Assembly (NCBI GenBank): GCA_021397835.1
Contig: JAJFZO010000087.1
Span: forward strand, 4,836,001 to 4,900,000
DNA length: 64,000 nucleotides
Direction: 5' to 3'
Origin: Moringa oleifera
Lineage: Eukaryota > Streptophyta > Magnoliopsida > Brassicales > Moringaceae
Position numbers and translations under genes: made by a program. The notes beneath the pieces are model-generated. The model was given only the letters and a program-made list of their open reading frames with translations. It made no database searches and was not told where the DNA came from. Positions 1-12,164 of this stretch are shown here, piece by piece (within the stretch, counting starts at the first letter, position 1; each line of letters starts with the position of its first letter).

Positions 1-139
1 AAAATCATTATTAATGTTATATCAATCTACATTAAGATAATTTTAAGGCAAATAAAATCACCAAAATGAAAGCAACCCACAAATATCTAGTGTAGATTAA
101 TCTATTCAACCCAACAAATCTTGCTTGAAGTCTGGTAAT

Positions 140-367
140 TGTTAGATTATATCATATTTATTATATTAATGCTTATCTGTAGTCAAGATAGATTAGTCTT
201 TATCTTTGACACTTATTTTTGTTAGGATAGATTACTCTTAGTGTAATTTAGTTTAATTCAAACAAAATTGCTTGCAAGCTTATATAATTACTATTGATAT
301 ATTATTATCATGCAATAGTAATATGACACCATAGTCATTTACCTCATGCATTATTCTATAGCATGCA
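140..367 (+). repeat. 5' LTR of the degenerate Copia element
   Basis: It begins TGTTAGATTATATCATATTT and matches the repeat at 4102 over most of its length, with many substitutions. It ends near GCATGCA. The heavy divergence between the two LTRs says the insertion is old. The right boundary is good to about 5 bp. Confidence 0.65.
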
Positions 368-3300
368 CATGTTGTTAGAGCCTCAAGATTGGTATTGAGG
401 CTAAGCAGCTAAACCTTGCTATTATTAAGTGTCGTGGAGATCCATTAATGAAGATCAGAAAGATTGGTATTGACTGTTGGATTCAAACGTGAGGTATTTT
501 TGGCAAGTGCACTGCTTTGTGTGAGATAAATTCAAGAACAAAGAAGGTACTTAGTATGTTTGGAATGGTTGTGAAGGACTTCGTGAGGGACACTAATTGT
601 TTGAAGAATGTATTCGCATTAAATATATTCTTTATGAGATTGATGCAGTGAGGGAAATGGGTGATGTAGTGAGGCTGAGGATTCTTTTTAGCACTTAAAA
701 TAAAAAAAGGAAGTGAGAGACGATGAAAAAACTTAATATTTTTCTTTTGACTCTAGTTTAATTTTCTTTTTATATTGTTATTTGCATTTGTTTTCTTTTA
801 TTGATTGCTTGTTTACTTTTCATAAAGATTGGGAAAGATGATTCTTTCTAGGCTATTAGCTAGTATGCAGTATGGCATAACTATTTATATTAGAGTTATG
901 TAATTTTTTTAAGGGCAAAAAGATGTGAGGTTAGGTATCTTAAGGTAGACCAAAGGATGACGAGGCTCTCAATTATGCAGAATTATTCGACGCTTGTGAT
1001 GCAAATAATTCAAAGAGTAGTACTTGGATTAATAATTCTATCATATAATTAACAAATACTCAATTTTCAAAGTAAAGGACTTCTAAGGAGGTATATGAAC
1101 ATTTGGCAAAGTTATACACACTTTCTAATTTTACAAAATAATATTAGTTAGAGTTTGATATTCCTTGAATAGAAGAATATAAGCATTCGCGAATTTTACT
1201 CTACTATGACAGATTTATTGGATCAATTAGCACTAATAAAATCATTAAAACTAAAGGACATTTGCTCCTAAGATTGCTTATAGAGAAAAATAGCGATTGA
1301 TTCAGCTTTTAATGGCTTTTCGTGATTATTTTGAAGGGCTTTAAGGGATGATTTTACATCATAGTCAACTTTCTTTTATTGCTTCAGTGGTCAATAAGTT
1401 ATTAGTAAAAGAAATACATATTTAGGTCTCAGACAAAAAAAAAAAGAATTGTTCCAAACGCCTCCATATATATATGTGCAATACTTTAAAAATTGCCTCC
1501 AAGTAATTAAATGGGTCATATATTTGTTTTGTTCTTCATTAACATAGTATTTGTAATCAAAAAGGTCATTGGAAGGCTTAGTGTCGTAAATTGTCAACAA
1601 AGCCAAGCAGTAACCCTACTAGCAATACCAACAGCACCAACAATAACCTATCAAAAGTTGTACTAGCAATCCCATCAACAACCAACTAATTGTCTACATG
1701 AAAGTTTAGTAATCAGCTGCATTAATGGGCTTTCAAGCCACCTTTATTTAATACTTCAATAATTACTCCGTCGTTAATAGCAAATACTTTGAATAGTTTT
1801 AATAGTTCCCTGCAACACAACCAAATGCCATCTATACTTCCTTTCATTTAGGTTTGTCATCCCTTAGTGTTTTAGATATGTCTTCTTCATTTTAAGTCTT
1901 AGATTCTAAAGCTTTTCACCATATGTCACTTGAGTTTTTAGTTTTTGTTTTCTTATCTCCTACGTCATCTACATCAATTATGACTGTTGATTGTACTCCT
2001 TTGCTATTAATAAGAGTCAGTTATATTGTCACACTTTTTTTTTTTTGTCTTTAAAATGTCTATCATATTCATTGTTTTAAATCTTGTTTTCATTAATCAA
2101 TTGTGTGATTCTAGATACATTGCCATCTTTACTTCTATTGCTTAAAATGTGCAATACCCGATATTTTAAAAGTTGATTAGGAAAAGTCGTATACAAAAAT
2201 GGACTTCATGTTTTGGATCAGCTCAAAATACTAGACTTTGCAACTTCAAGTGTCCACTTATCGTCTTTTCATTTAAGTTAATCATCTTCTACTTTTCATT
2301 TGTGACATTCTTGTTTTAATTGAGTTTCATAATCTCATTTAAGGTTTTTAGTCTCTGCCAAAGCATTAAGAGATTGAAAAATATATGATTTTTAGATTGT
2401 TGTGATTGTAAAATAGTTAAAAAAATTTTCTTACCTTTTGAGAGAAGTATTTTGTTTACTTTAGCACCATTTGATGTTGTCCATTCTTATGTGTGTGGTC
2501 CTTTTCTTGTAATCACAAAAAGAGTGTCCAGCTGTTATGTTTCCTTCATTGATGATTTTATGTGAGGTTTACCTTATTAACTGTCGCTTTAACTACTTTG
2601 AAATTTTCAAAAAAATTTGAGCTCTTCTTAAAACCCAGCGTTATATTACTATTACATGTTTTTCACGTGATTTAGGTGGACAGTATACTTTGAATGATTT
2701 TTTTTTATTTACTAGCTTCTGATGGAACTATCTACAAATTTTTTGCAACAGTGGCCAAAGTTGTTAAGAGATACTCTCAAGAGTATGGATTAGATTTTAA
2801 GGAAACTTTAGCCTTGTTACAAAATTGAGTAATGTTCTCACTCTTATTACAGTTGCCTTTATTCACATATGGCATATCTCTTGAATAGATGTTAAAAATG
2901 CTTTCTTGAATGAAAATCTTTAAAAACAAGTTTCTATGGTAGCTTTTTCTGATTTTTCTTATAATTTTTGTAAAGTTTGTAGGCTTCAGAAAAGTTTTTT
3001 ATGGTCTCAAACAAGCACCTTAGGCTTGGTTTGAAATTTTTTCCACTATAATTACTTTATTTGGTTCTATTTAGATATGATGATTCTGCTTTATTTGTTA
3101 AATACACTTTCATTGGTCATATTTTACTAGTCTATTAATATATTGATGCCATAACTATTACTTGTAATGTTTTTTTATGTAATTGTAGTGCTATAAATAG
3201 AGTTAGCATGTTGTTTTCTAATGAAAGATTTAGGTTTATTATGTTATTATTATTATTTTTTTTTTTGGTATTGAAGTTAGTTTCCTTCCAAAAGATTATT

Positions 3301-4101
3301 TTCTCTGTCACACTAAACATAGATCTGATATTTTTTAGCATGCTCGTCTTACTTATGATAAGAGTGTTAATACTCTTCTTGAACTTAACGTCATTATTCT
3401 CTTTTTAATGTTCTTACTTTACTAGATATCGATTTATATCGTACTATTATTAGCAATTTGGCTTATCTTATCAGCTCATTTAAGTTTTATATATACAGTT
3501 CATATAATGAGTCAGTTTATAACCGCACTTATTGCAATTCATTTACTCTTTTTTATTTTGAGATATCCTTAAGGAAATCAATTCATAGTCTTTTATTTAT
3601 TTATTTTTTCTATTTCATCATTGGAATTGTGTAGGTACTTTGATGTTGCTTTAGTTAATGATTCTACGGATCATAAATCTACTATTGAATTTTGTATTTT
3701 CTTGAGAGACTCTCTTATTTCTTAAAAACGTAAGAAATAAAATATTGTTACTAGCTTTTTCATAAAGGCGAAATATTGTGCTATGACTTTTACTACTTAT
3801 GAGATAGTTTTATTATGTTAGATGCTCGCAGAAATGGATCTTTTTTTCTCAATCTATTTTTATTTATTGTGATCATAAGAGAGTTATTCAAATTGCACGA
3901 AATTCGATATTTAATGAACGGACCAAGCATATTGAGATTGATTGTTATACCATTAGAGATCACAAGCAAATTGACACCCTCACATTGTCTTTTATTCCTT
4001 CTTCCATGCAAATTACTGACTTGGTTACCAAGTCATACTAGATTTTACGTTTTCATTTTTTTATTTAACTTCTTATAATAGCATATGAGTTTTGAGTGAT
4101 A

Positions 4102-4321
4102 TGTTAAATCGGATCATATTTATTATACTAATGTTTATCTTTACTCCAAATAGATTAATATTTATTTTTTGATACTTATTTTTAAACAAAATATATTAAT
4201 TTTCAAATAATTTAATTTTATTTAAACACAACTACTTATAAGTCTATATAATCTCTAATTAATAATGATATATTTGTCATCAAACAATAATAACATTTAC
4301 TACTTGTTACATTTGCATGCA
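4102..4321 (+). repeat. 3' LTR of the degenerate Copia element
   Basis: It begins TGTTAAATCGGATCATATTT and aligns to the LTR at 140. It ends near GCATGCA, after which the next unit starts. I could not find a matching 5-bp target duplication outside the two LTRs, as expected for an old copy. Confidence 0.65.
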
Positions 4322-4410
4322 TGACTATATCTTTAGCTCCATCTTCAAATTATTGTACAGTAATATTAGAATGACGCGGTACCCAAAAATAGGTGGCGTT
4401 CTTTCCACAA

Positions 4411-4645
4411 CCAAGTTCAACACTTGCAATGACTTTTGTACCGCATAGAGACTTAGAAATGCATCCACCAATGGAAATTTACGGAAACTAGGTGGAAGTG
4501 AAAATTCAAAATGGGGAAAATTCAGGGCCAAATTCAACACCTGCAATGACTTTTGTACCGCGTAGAGACTTAGAAATGCATCCACCAATGGAAATTCACA
4601 GAAAACTTGGTGGAAGTGAAAATTCAAAGCAGGGAAAGTTCAGAG
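4411..4645 (-). repeat. Two tandem copies of a 117-bp unit
   Basis: Unit 1 starts at 4411 (CCAAGTTCAACAC) and unit 2 at 4528 (CCAAATTCAACAC). A partial third start lies at 4646. The spacing of a shared word (GACTTTTGTACCGC at 4431 and 4548) is exactly 117 bp. Because 117 is divisible by three, one minus-strand frame (4325-4627) stays open through both units and repeats the peptide FPLVDAFLSLYAVQ. The units differ at only a few positions, so the duplication is younger than the Copia element beside it. Confidence 0.85.
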
Positions 4646-4870
4646 CCAAATTCAGTGCATTTTGATAGAAGTGCATGGCATTCACAATTTGGTCTTTGGT
4701 TTCCAAGCTGTCGCATCCAGACTTGCTCTAACCTCAACCAAAACCCGAGACTTCCTGTGTCATTGACTCGACTTTCAAGAACATGAGACCTGTTCCTTCC
4801 CTCCATATATATGAAGACATAAACTAACAACGCAGGAATATCAAATAGATACGACTTAATGTGAGTCTTG
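4411..4870 (-). other. Gene-like fragment, copy 1 (matches 25027-25240 inverted)
   Basis: Read on the minus strand, this stretch is richer in GC than its surroundings. It contains a 68-codon open frame (4830-4624, MLVYVFIYMEGRNRSHVLES...) that runs towards the 117-bp units. It aligns in inverted orientation with 25027-25240: both share a TTAGTTTATRTCTTCATAT leader, then GGAACAGGTCT, then GTCAATGACACAGGAAGT, then GAGGTTAGA-CAAGTC. I do not recognise the protein. It may be a shard of a duplicated gene or the inside of an unnamed non-autonomous transposon. Confidence 0.6.
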
Positions 4871-6057
4871 ATTATTGCTTTGAGCCTTTATGTTAGACTA
4901 GAATAAACTTGTAATAATTATGTACCATAATACATATACTTAGTGGAAGATTTTAATGGATTATTAAGACATTCATACCAGAGTTGATATGGCATTATTA
5001 CCATTAATGAATTTATTTATTTTTTCTTTTTCATGTTAAGTTTTTTCAATATATGTATAATACTATTTTTAAAAAAATAATATTAATAAATATTTTATAA
5101 ATTTGAAACCTAAATGTATTAATATTGATAAATTTTTGTTTATACAATTTCAAATATTTTATATTTGAAACATTCATTTATAAACAACATATAATTTTTA
5201 AATTTTAATTTAGTGATAATCTATGTTTAGTCAATAATTTTTTAAAAAATTATAAAATATATATTTATTATTTAGTTTAAAATGTTGAAATTTAGACTTG
5301 TATTAATTTGAAAATTTTGATCAATATAGTTTTGAATTCTAATTTAATGATAGGTGTGTTCAAAATTTATAAAGTTACAAAATAATAACCATTAATTCAC
5401 AATTCAACGTATGCTTAATGACCAGTTTACTCTTAAAATGTGTACGACTTTGCATAAATCAACTCATATAACTCTTATGTGTAACATAATTTTAATTTTA
5501 AGGTTGTTTATAAAGTCGAGAAAATATTTAAGTTCGGTTATCATATTTGTTTTTCATGTATGTCTTTATTTTTTGCTTTTACTAATTTAAATGGAAGTGA
5601 AAAATGAAAATTGAGAATCATAAATTATATGGGATGACTTTAAGCAAATAAAATTATTTATTATACTTTTCTGTGTTTGTAACTTTATATATTATTAACT
5701 CCAATTTGAAAATATAACTTTAATTCATATATTAACTTTTTATGTGTGTGCGTTTGGCGAAGAAAATTCAACCACTAATTTTTGTTAAGTATATTTCATA
5801 TTATTATCTTCACATATTTTGTCATAGTGAGAGTCTTTCTTTTTTCTTTTTTTTTTAAAAAATTTTTGCAGCACATATGAATAATAAGTTTTGTTATTAT
5901 TTTCATTCATTTTTACATGCATAAGAGTGACACATCTTTTTCTTTTCGATTTTCAGTGATTCTTAATATATTTGTCTAATTCTTTTAGATAAGTTGTAGA
6001 AGAGGCATTTATGGTAGTCTTGATGAAGTACAGGAAGTTCATGTAATTTTAAATGAC
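4871..6057. other. AT-rich spacer
   Basis: No frame of interest, no tRNA and no terminal repeat was seen in this stretch. It is dominated by A/T runs and short low-complexity tracts. Confidence 0.6.
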
Positions 6058-6065
6058 ATTTCATG

Positions 6066-7044
6066 CGCGGCCCGCCCTGGGCTTGTGCGCCAGGGACAAT
6101 CGCCCAGATCCCCCAAAGTTTGGGCTCTTTAATTAGGGATCTCATATATATATATATAATTTAAATATTTAAAACAAATTAAATTTAAATGAAATATGAT
6201 TAAAATAATTAAATTTTAAATTAAAAAAGGAGGTGAATTTTTTTCGATTAATTAATATTTTCTCTTTTTCAAGGTTTATTTTTTTTAAATTCCTTTTTTT
6301 GAATTCAACAAACATCTATTTTTTTCTTTTAATTTTTTACAAAATATTTTACTCGTCATTATCAGTATTATTAACCAATTAAAACATCATTTAAACAAGT
6401 ATTAATGAGTGTTGTTGAAAATTATTTAAGAATTAATTATTTTATTATTGTAATGGATGTTGCAATTGTTTTCATACAAAAGTGAATTTAAACAATTGTA
6501 ACTATATGATATTATTTTTTGTTCTTGTTTGATTTAAATATGTTAAATTCTCTAAATAATAATAAGCAATGTTGTATCAATCTTGAAAACACTATGAAAT
6601 ATGATAACTCTTTGGATATTGATTCAAATGATTTATTTTTTGAATTGAAAGTGTTACTAGTCACTTTATGAGTAGAAAAAAAGACAGTACTTGAGATTTT
6701 AGAGTTTGTAAAAGTTTTAAATTATTATCGTAATATCTTAATTGCTTATAGAATATTATTTACTATGCTTAAGAAAGTTTTTTTAAATTAAAATTATTAA
6801 AATCTTATTTACGGTCAACTATGTTACAAGAAATATCAAATGGATTAGCAACCTCATGTATTAAAAAGAAAAATATGTTGAAACTAAAAATATCATTGAT
6901 AAATTTACTTCTTAAATTACTAAAAAAATTATTTTAAATAATTACTTGATACTAATACATAATTGTATATTACTACAATTTTATATAAAGATGTCTCACT
7001 TTTTATTTTCGCACTATGCCTCTAGATGGTTAGGATTGGCCCTG
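6066..7044 (+). mobile_element. Internally deleted hAT transposon with 8-bp TSD
   Basis: The element is flanked by a perfect 8-bp direct repeat, ATTTCATG, at 6058-6065 and 7045-7052, the target size typical of hAT. Its left end (CGCGGCCCGCCC) and the reverse complement of its right end (CAGGGCCAATCC) are imperfect inverted repeats. The GC-rich left end followed by a very AT-rich body is typical of the plant hAT family with TTF-type zinc fingers. On the plus strand, about 6600-6950 reads as a decayed hAT C-terminal dimerisation domain: FVKVLNYYRNILIAYRIL, then LKSYLRSTMLQEISNGLA. Stops interrupt it and the catalytic part is missing, so it could only have moved using a partner's transposase. 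Confidence 0.8.
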
Positions 7045-7052
7045 ATTTCATG

Positions 7053-7724
7053 TATACAAGTTAGTTTTTGTCATTTGCATTAAGTTTCTTCAGATATAAT
7101 AAATTTTTTAAAGATATTTTAAATATACAAATTTTATGTTTTTGTTTATTTTTAAGTTTTAATTTTAATTTTTAATTATTTATTAACAAATTAATTTATT
7201 TAAATTTACAAAATTATAGCATAAACTAAACTATAATGCAAATGAGATAATTTAAAATATTTTTTTTTGAAAAATATGCTATTTTGCTATATAAAAACTT
7301 TACAATACAAAATGATTCTTATAAACCAATTTAATGATGCAATTAAAAGAAATTAACCATTAATAATGAAACAATAATAATTTTAAAAATGATGTTAATA
7401 TTAAAATAAATATAAAATATGAATTTTAATTTATAAAACAATAAAAAAATTAAAATTTTTTATTTTAAAATATAAATTCAGAATTATTTTTTGTACATCA
7501 CAGATTTTAAGTTAGTTATATTTTTTGTAATAACTATACCATTCATATGTTGATTAGATGCCTAAACTAACATTTATCCAGTGTCCGTACAATAATAGAG
7601 TGAACACCGTCAATTGTTCTTTCATTTTTAAAAATACCTAAAAAGTTAATAATTTTTTTTTTGAACATAGTAATTATCTACGTTCGTCTCTTACGAAAAT
7701 TTGTAATCATGTTTAAACAAAAAT
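7053..7724. other. AT-rich spacer
   Basis: Nothing gene-like was found here. Short A and T runs dominate. Confidence 0.55.
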
Positions 7725-8879
7725 AATAAAATTTTAGAATAAGATTCTTAAAAAATTCTAATAACAAAATAAATTGATTAAGATTGCAAAAAAAAAAAAA
7801 AATCTTAACTTATTGAAGATTTGCAAAATTTATTTGACTTTATCAATAAAATATAAAATACTATTTTTAATTTTCATAATATAAAGTTTGGCTAAAATCT
7901 CAAAATGATATTTTTGCCCAAAAAAATAATGATGTTTCTCTCAAGCAATAGAATTTGAAATGAGATCTTATCAGTAAAAAAAAAAAAATGATGTGTTGCT
8001 CAAAAGACTATTTTCACCAAAAAAAAAAATGTTTTTGTCAAAGAATCAGATATTGTTGATTTTTGTTAGCCAAATTTTGTTTTTTTATTTTATTTTTTTA
8101 GTTATTTTGATGCTCTCTTTGGGTTACAAAATTCACTTCTTTGGTTCCTTATGATTTTTGTATATCCTTTATCATTTTTTAACTCTTATGCCTATTACAA
8201 CCATAGGATAAAATTCTTGATTGATTTTAGATTTTTTGTGTGGTTGACTGTCACTCATTATGTATCGATTAAGTGCTTAATTTTTTTTATGAGATCATAA
8301 TCATCATTCCTCTAAATATTATTCTTTTGTGATATATATGTGAGTTAATTTTGCTTGTACTGCATCATAAAATCATACAACTAGTGATACATATGAACTT
8401 ATGAGCTTTCATTTTCAAGTTATTGTTCCAATGAGGTTTAGACTAAAATGACTAGTTTTGTGATAACTGGAGCAAAAGGTTATAACAATGACAAATTGCT
8501 CATGCACTACATTAGGGAAGAACGCTTTAAGCCTTGGCCACTCTTAAAAAATGTTGCATTTTATTAAATAGTTTATTTATTAGGCCATGCTTATAAAAAT
8601 ATATCTTTGAGGAAAAAATATATGAAGAGTCACTTGGCTTTGTTTTGCTCGAGGACTAACCAAAGCTAAGTTTAAAGGATTGTAATATGTCCAATAAATC
8701 ATTATATTATTCACTTTCACTTATCTTGATGAATTCTTGAAATTGTTAAGCATTTATATGTCATTTCTATTATTATAGGCCAAAAACTTAAAGTGAAGGA
8801 AATGGAGATTAAAAAGACAAATTTCTATAGAAATTTATGTTGAGAGATCAAAGACCGTATAAATAAGGTTAAGAAAAAA

Positions 8880-11800
8880 GTTATAGCTCAAAAGGGTCTG
8901 ATCTTGACTTCTACATTGATTGCATTTGCGTGTCTACTATTGTTTGATTAATGCCATATCACCATAGACAACCTATCAGGATTGATCCCACAAGTAGTAG
9001 GTGTGGTAACCCAAAAGATGAAACCCTTAACCTATGTTGTTTCTCTGCTGTTTTTTTCTTAGTTCTTTCAAAAAGTTGGCTAACTTGGAGAAATATGCTT
9101 ACATCGATAAATAACAAGGTGTTAACTTAGTGAAGATTAAATCCATATAGATTTCTTATTGTTAGTTAGCTATTTAATTAGTTAACTGAGGATGAAAAAA
9201 AAGGTGTGTTGTAACTATCAGGAACAAAATGTTGTATAGTGTCTTTACTTCATCTAATGAAAAGATTCAGTTTTTTAGATCAACTCTTTATATGCATATG
9301 AAAGTTTAGTTACCTTTTACAATTTCTCTTTACATAAAATTCATTCATATCGATTCTTTCTCACTTATTTTCTTGCTGTGAAAGAGAATACTCAAAGCAA
9401 AAAAAGAATAACAAATAAGAGCTGTTGTTGGTTTCTAGATTTTCTCAAAACGTTATTGTACGTTAAAGTAGCAAGCTAGGCATTCTTAATGTCTTCAAGA
9501 CTACTTAATGATATCAAGTAGTGGGTAAATCATTGACAAGTGGTATCAGAGCCCTTAAAGATCTAAAAACTACTAAGTACTTCTAAGAAACTTCAAGAAC
9601 TTCAATAAAAAACTGAAAAAGATGAGGATTACCAAGTTTGGAATCGAAAGTTTCAATAGAAAAGGAGATTTTAATATTTGAAGATAGAATAAAGGCCATT
9701 TTGGTCCAAGAAAAGGTAGTTTTGCCCTTTGAAGGAAAAAGTAAACTTCCTGACACCATGGCTATTATAAAGAAAGAGAAGATGTTAGAAACCGCCTACG
9801 ACACCATTATCTTGTATCTGTCTTAAGATAAGCATCCAAGGAGAAGACAACAGTTGGGTATGGAATAAACTTAAATTTCTTTGCATAATTAAATCTTTGA
9901 CCAATAAAATCTATCTCATAACAAGATTCTTTAGTAACAAAATGGATGAATATAAGAGCCTCAATAAGAATTTGAATGAATTCTCCAAGATTGTAATTGA
10001 TTTTTATAATGTGAATGAGAAGATCAATGATGAAGAAGAAGCAGTGATCTTGCTCATCTCATTACCACCAGCCGTTAATCAGTTAAAGGATACAATTAGG
10101 TACAACAAAGAGACTATATCCATGGAGGAGTTTAAGCTTGCAATCGGGTTCAAAGACCAGGACATAAAGAGGAATAAGAGGGTTGGATCTTCATCAAATG
10201 AAGTTTTGTATGCCAAAGGAAGAACTAAAAAAAGAGGCCAATTTTTTTAACAAGATTGTTGCCAAAGATAAGTGTAAAAGCCTATAAATTCTCAATTCGA
10301 AGGGTTTTAAAGATTTTTTTTTTTTTTTGGGGAAACTTAACCATATTAGGAGGTTTTGTAGAGAGTTAAAGAAAAAGCAAGATGACCATCCCTTCAAGGA
10401 GGCAGTTGCAGCTATGGCTATAGATTCCCTTGAAAAAGAAAGTGATATGCTAGTCGTGATAAAATCCAAAATCTCAAATGGCTAGATTTTTAATTGAAGT
10501 TGCATCTATCATATGTGTCGTAAGGCTGAATGGTTTTCAAGATTATAAAGAGATAAATGGAAAAAGGGTAATCATGGAGAATAATCAATCTTGTAAAATT
10601 AAAGGCATTGGAACCATAGCTTTCGAGGTGGAAGATAAAATGATTAAGATCTTAAAGAAAGTAAGGCATGTGCTTTAACTAATAAGGAATATAATTTTCT
10701 TAAGTTTTTTTGGATGATAAGGGTTAGTCTTTTAAGGCTAAGAGAAGCATCCTTAAAGTCTTGGAAGATTCCTTAGTGACTTTAAAAGAAATTAAAGAGA
10801 ATGGCTTATATATTCTCAAAGGCAAGTTTATGATAGAAAAATAAGCAGCAGCTGTTAAAGAAGAACTTGTTGAAGCTTAACTTTTTCATAGAAGGCTTGG
10901 CCATTATAATGTGAAAAGGCTTCAAATCCTCAACAATCAAGGGCTATTAGGCAAGAGTAAAGTTTTACACCTTGGCTTTTGTGAGTAGTGTGTGATGTTT
11001 GCTGTAGTTAGAGAGCATAACTCAGTTGAAATTATGGATTATATGCATTCAGATTTGTGGGGCTAGATGCAGTTGCAACTCATGGTGGATGCATGTATTT
11101 CCTCTCTATTATTGATGATTTTTCAGGAAAGGTATGGTTGTATATATTAAAAACAAAAGATAAATGCTTTAAAAGGTTTAACGAATGGAAGGTGTTCATG
11201 AAGAACCAAATCGAAAAAAAAAAAAAAAGCTTAGAGCCTCAAGAATTGATAATGGTTTGGAGTTTGGCAGCTCATCTTTTGATATTTATTGCAAGAAGCA
11301 TGTGATTTTTGAGGCATAAGATGGTGAGAAAAACTCTATAACATAATAAAATTGTTGAAATGATGAATAAAACCATCATGACAAGGGTGAGGTGTATTTT
11401 ATTCACCTTTGGCCTTAGTAAGGGATTTTGGAGAAAAGCAACTATTACAATTATGTTTTTGATAAATAAATACCCTTCAAAGGCCATAGACTTGAAAACA
11501 CCTCAAGAAAAGTAAATTGAAAGAGCCTTCAATCCCAGTCACTTAAGAGTATTTGGGTGTGTTGCTTTTGCACATTAAAGAGAAGGAAAGCTGAAGAAAT
11601 TAAAGGAGTTTTTTTGGCTATCTTGAACAAGTGAAGGGTTGTAAGATTTTTATAAAGAATGAAGATAAGATTTTAATTAGCAGAGATGTCACATTTCAAG
11701 AAACATTCCTATCATATGCTCAACAAAGAGGTACTGTACTAGTAATGAGAATTTAAAAGGATTGGAAGAATTCAGGAAGGTCATTGGGGTTCAGATGGAA

Positions 11801-11880
11801 CCAAAAAGATCTTAAGCATCCATTAGTCAACCCTTAGAACAAAAAAATAAATTTAGTAATCAAACTTGTTTTGAGTTAAA
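8880..11880 (+). mobile_element. 5'-half Copia remnant in duplication unit 1
   Basis: A primer-binding site for initiator tRNA-Met (TGGTATCAGAGCCC) is intact at 9541, so the upstream sequence to about 9538 is the end of a 5' LTR. Its left edge is not certain. A TATA-like GTATAAATAAGG near 8858 could be the old LTR promoter. Gag follows in broken frames at 9638-9826 (DUF4219-like start) and 9897-10250 (UBN2-like). Then come a worn CCHC knuckle near 10330, a protease/GAG-pre-integrase region near 10480-10900, and integrase-like text (HRRLGHYNVKRLQILNN, then DACISSLLLMIF read across frames). No reverse transcriptase, RNase H or 3' LTR follows, so the element lost its 3' half before the block was duplicated. 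Confidence 0.75.
9538..9555 (+). other. Copia primer-binding site
   Basis: TGGTATCAGAGCCC is the complement of the 3' end of plant initiator tRNA-Met and marks the end of the 5' LTR. The matching site in unit 2 (about 13155) reads TGGTATCAAAGCCC and has one change. Confidence 0.8.
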
Positions 11881-12164
11881 GAGTTCTGATTAGCATTTTG
11901 AGACCTATCATTAAATTTAAAATTTGAATTATGAATTATTGTTAGTTCAAAAAAATATTATTTTAAAATTAAATTTATTATTAAATAAAAATTTTAAAAT
12001 ATTTTAATAGAGATTGCAAATTAATATGCAAGTTTTTTTTTTTTTTTTTGTAAATAGGCACCAATAAATTTAAATATTTAAATTATGTAGAAATAATTAT
12101 CAATATTAGTGTATTATTAAAATATAAATTTATAAATAATTAAAATAAATATTTTAAAATTAAC

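Larger units (their letters stand above)
140..4321 (+). mobile_element. Degenerate Ty1/Copia LTR retrotransposon
   Basis: The interior lies between two diverged direct repeats and keeps Copia pol pieces in the right order on the plus strand, all broken by stops and frameshifts. Near 2470-2570 an integrase-core-like stretch can be read (FDVVHSYVCGPF, then SFIDDF). Near 2840-2930 there is a reverse-transcriptase-like stretch (IDVKNAFLN). Near 3690-3830 there is an RNase H-like stretch (AKYCAMTFTTYEI). The order INT, RT, RNase H is that of Copia rather than Gypsy. No open frame longer than about 90 codons survives, so it cannot encode its own proteins. The primer-binding region just after the 5' LTR (about 368-382) is a worn version of the usual TGGTATCAGAGC. 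Confidence 0.75.
7725..12164 (+). repeat. Tandem segmental duplication, unit 1
   Basis: Unit 1 and unit 2 (12165-15715) align in the same order along their whole length, including AT-rich sequence on both sides of the Copia part. The left edges (about 7735 and 12172) share AAATTCTAATAA...TTGATTAA-ATTGC, then TTTGACTTTATCAATAAAAT, then AAAGTTTGGCTAAAATCTC. The right edges (about 11900-12150 and 15450-15710) share AAATTTAAAATTTGAATT and CCAATAAATTTAAAT. Two independent insertions would not share both flanks, so the block was copied head to tail after the element was in place. Edges are good to about 20 bp. Confidence 0.75.

Noticed and set aside
3208..3408. Leucine/phenylalanine-rich frame that looks like a membrane peptide
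   Set aside because: It lies in the decayed RT-RNase H part of the Copia element and comes from T-rich sequence.
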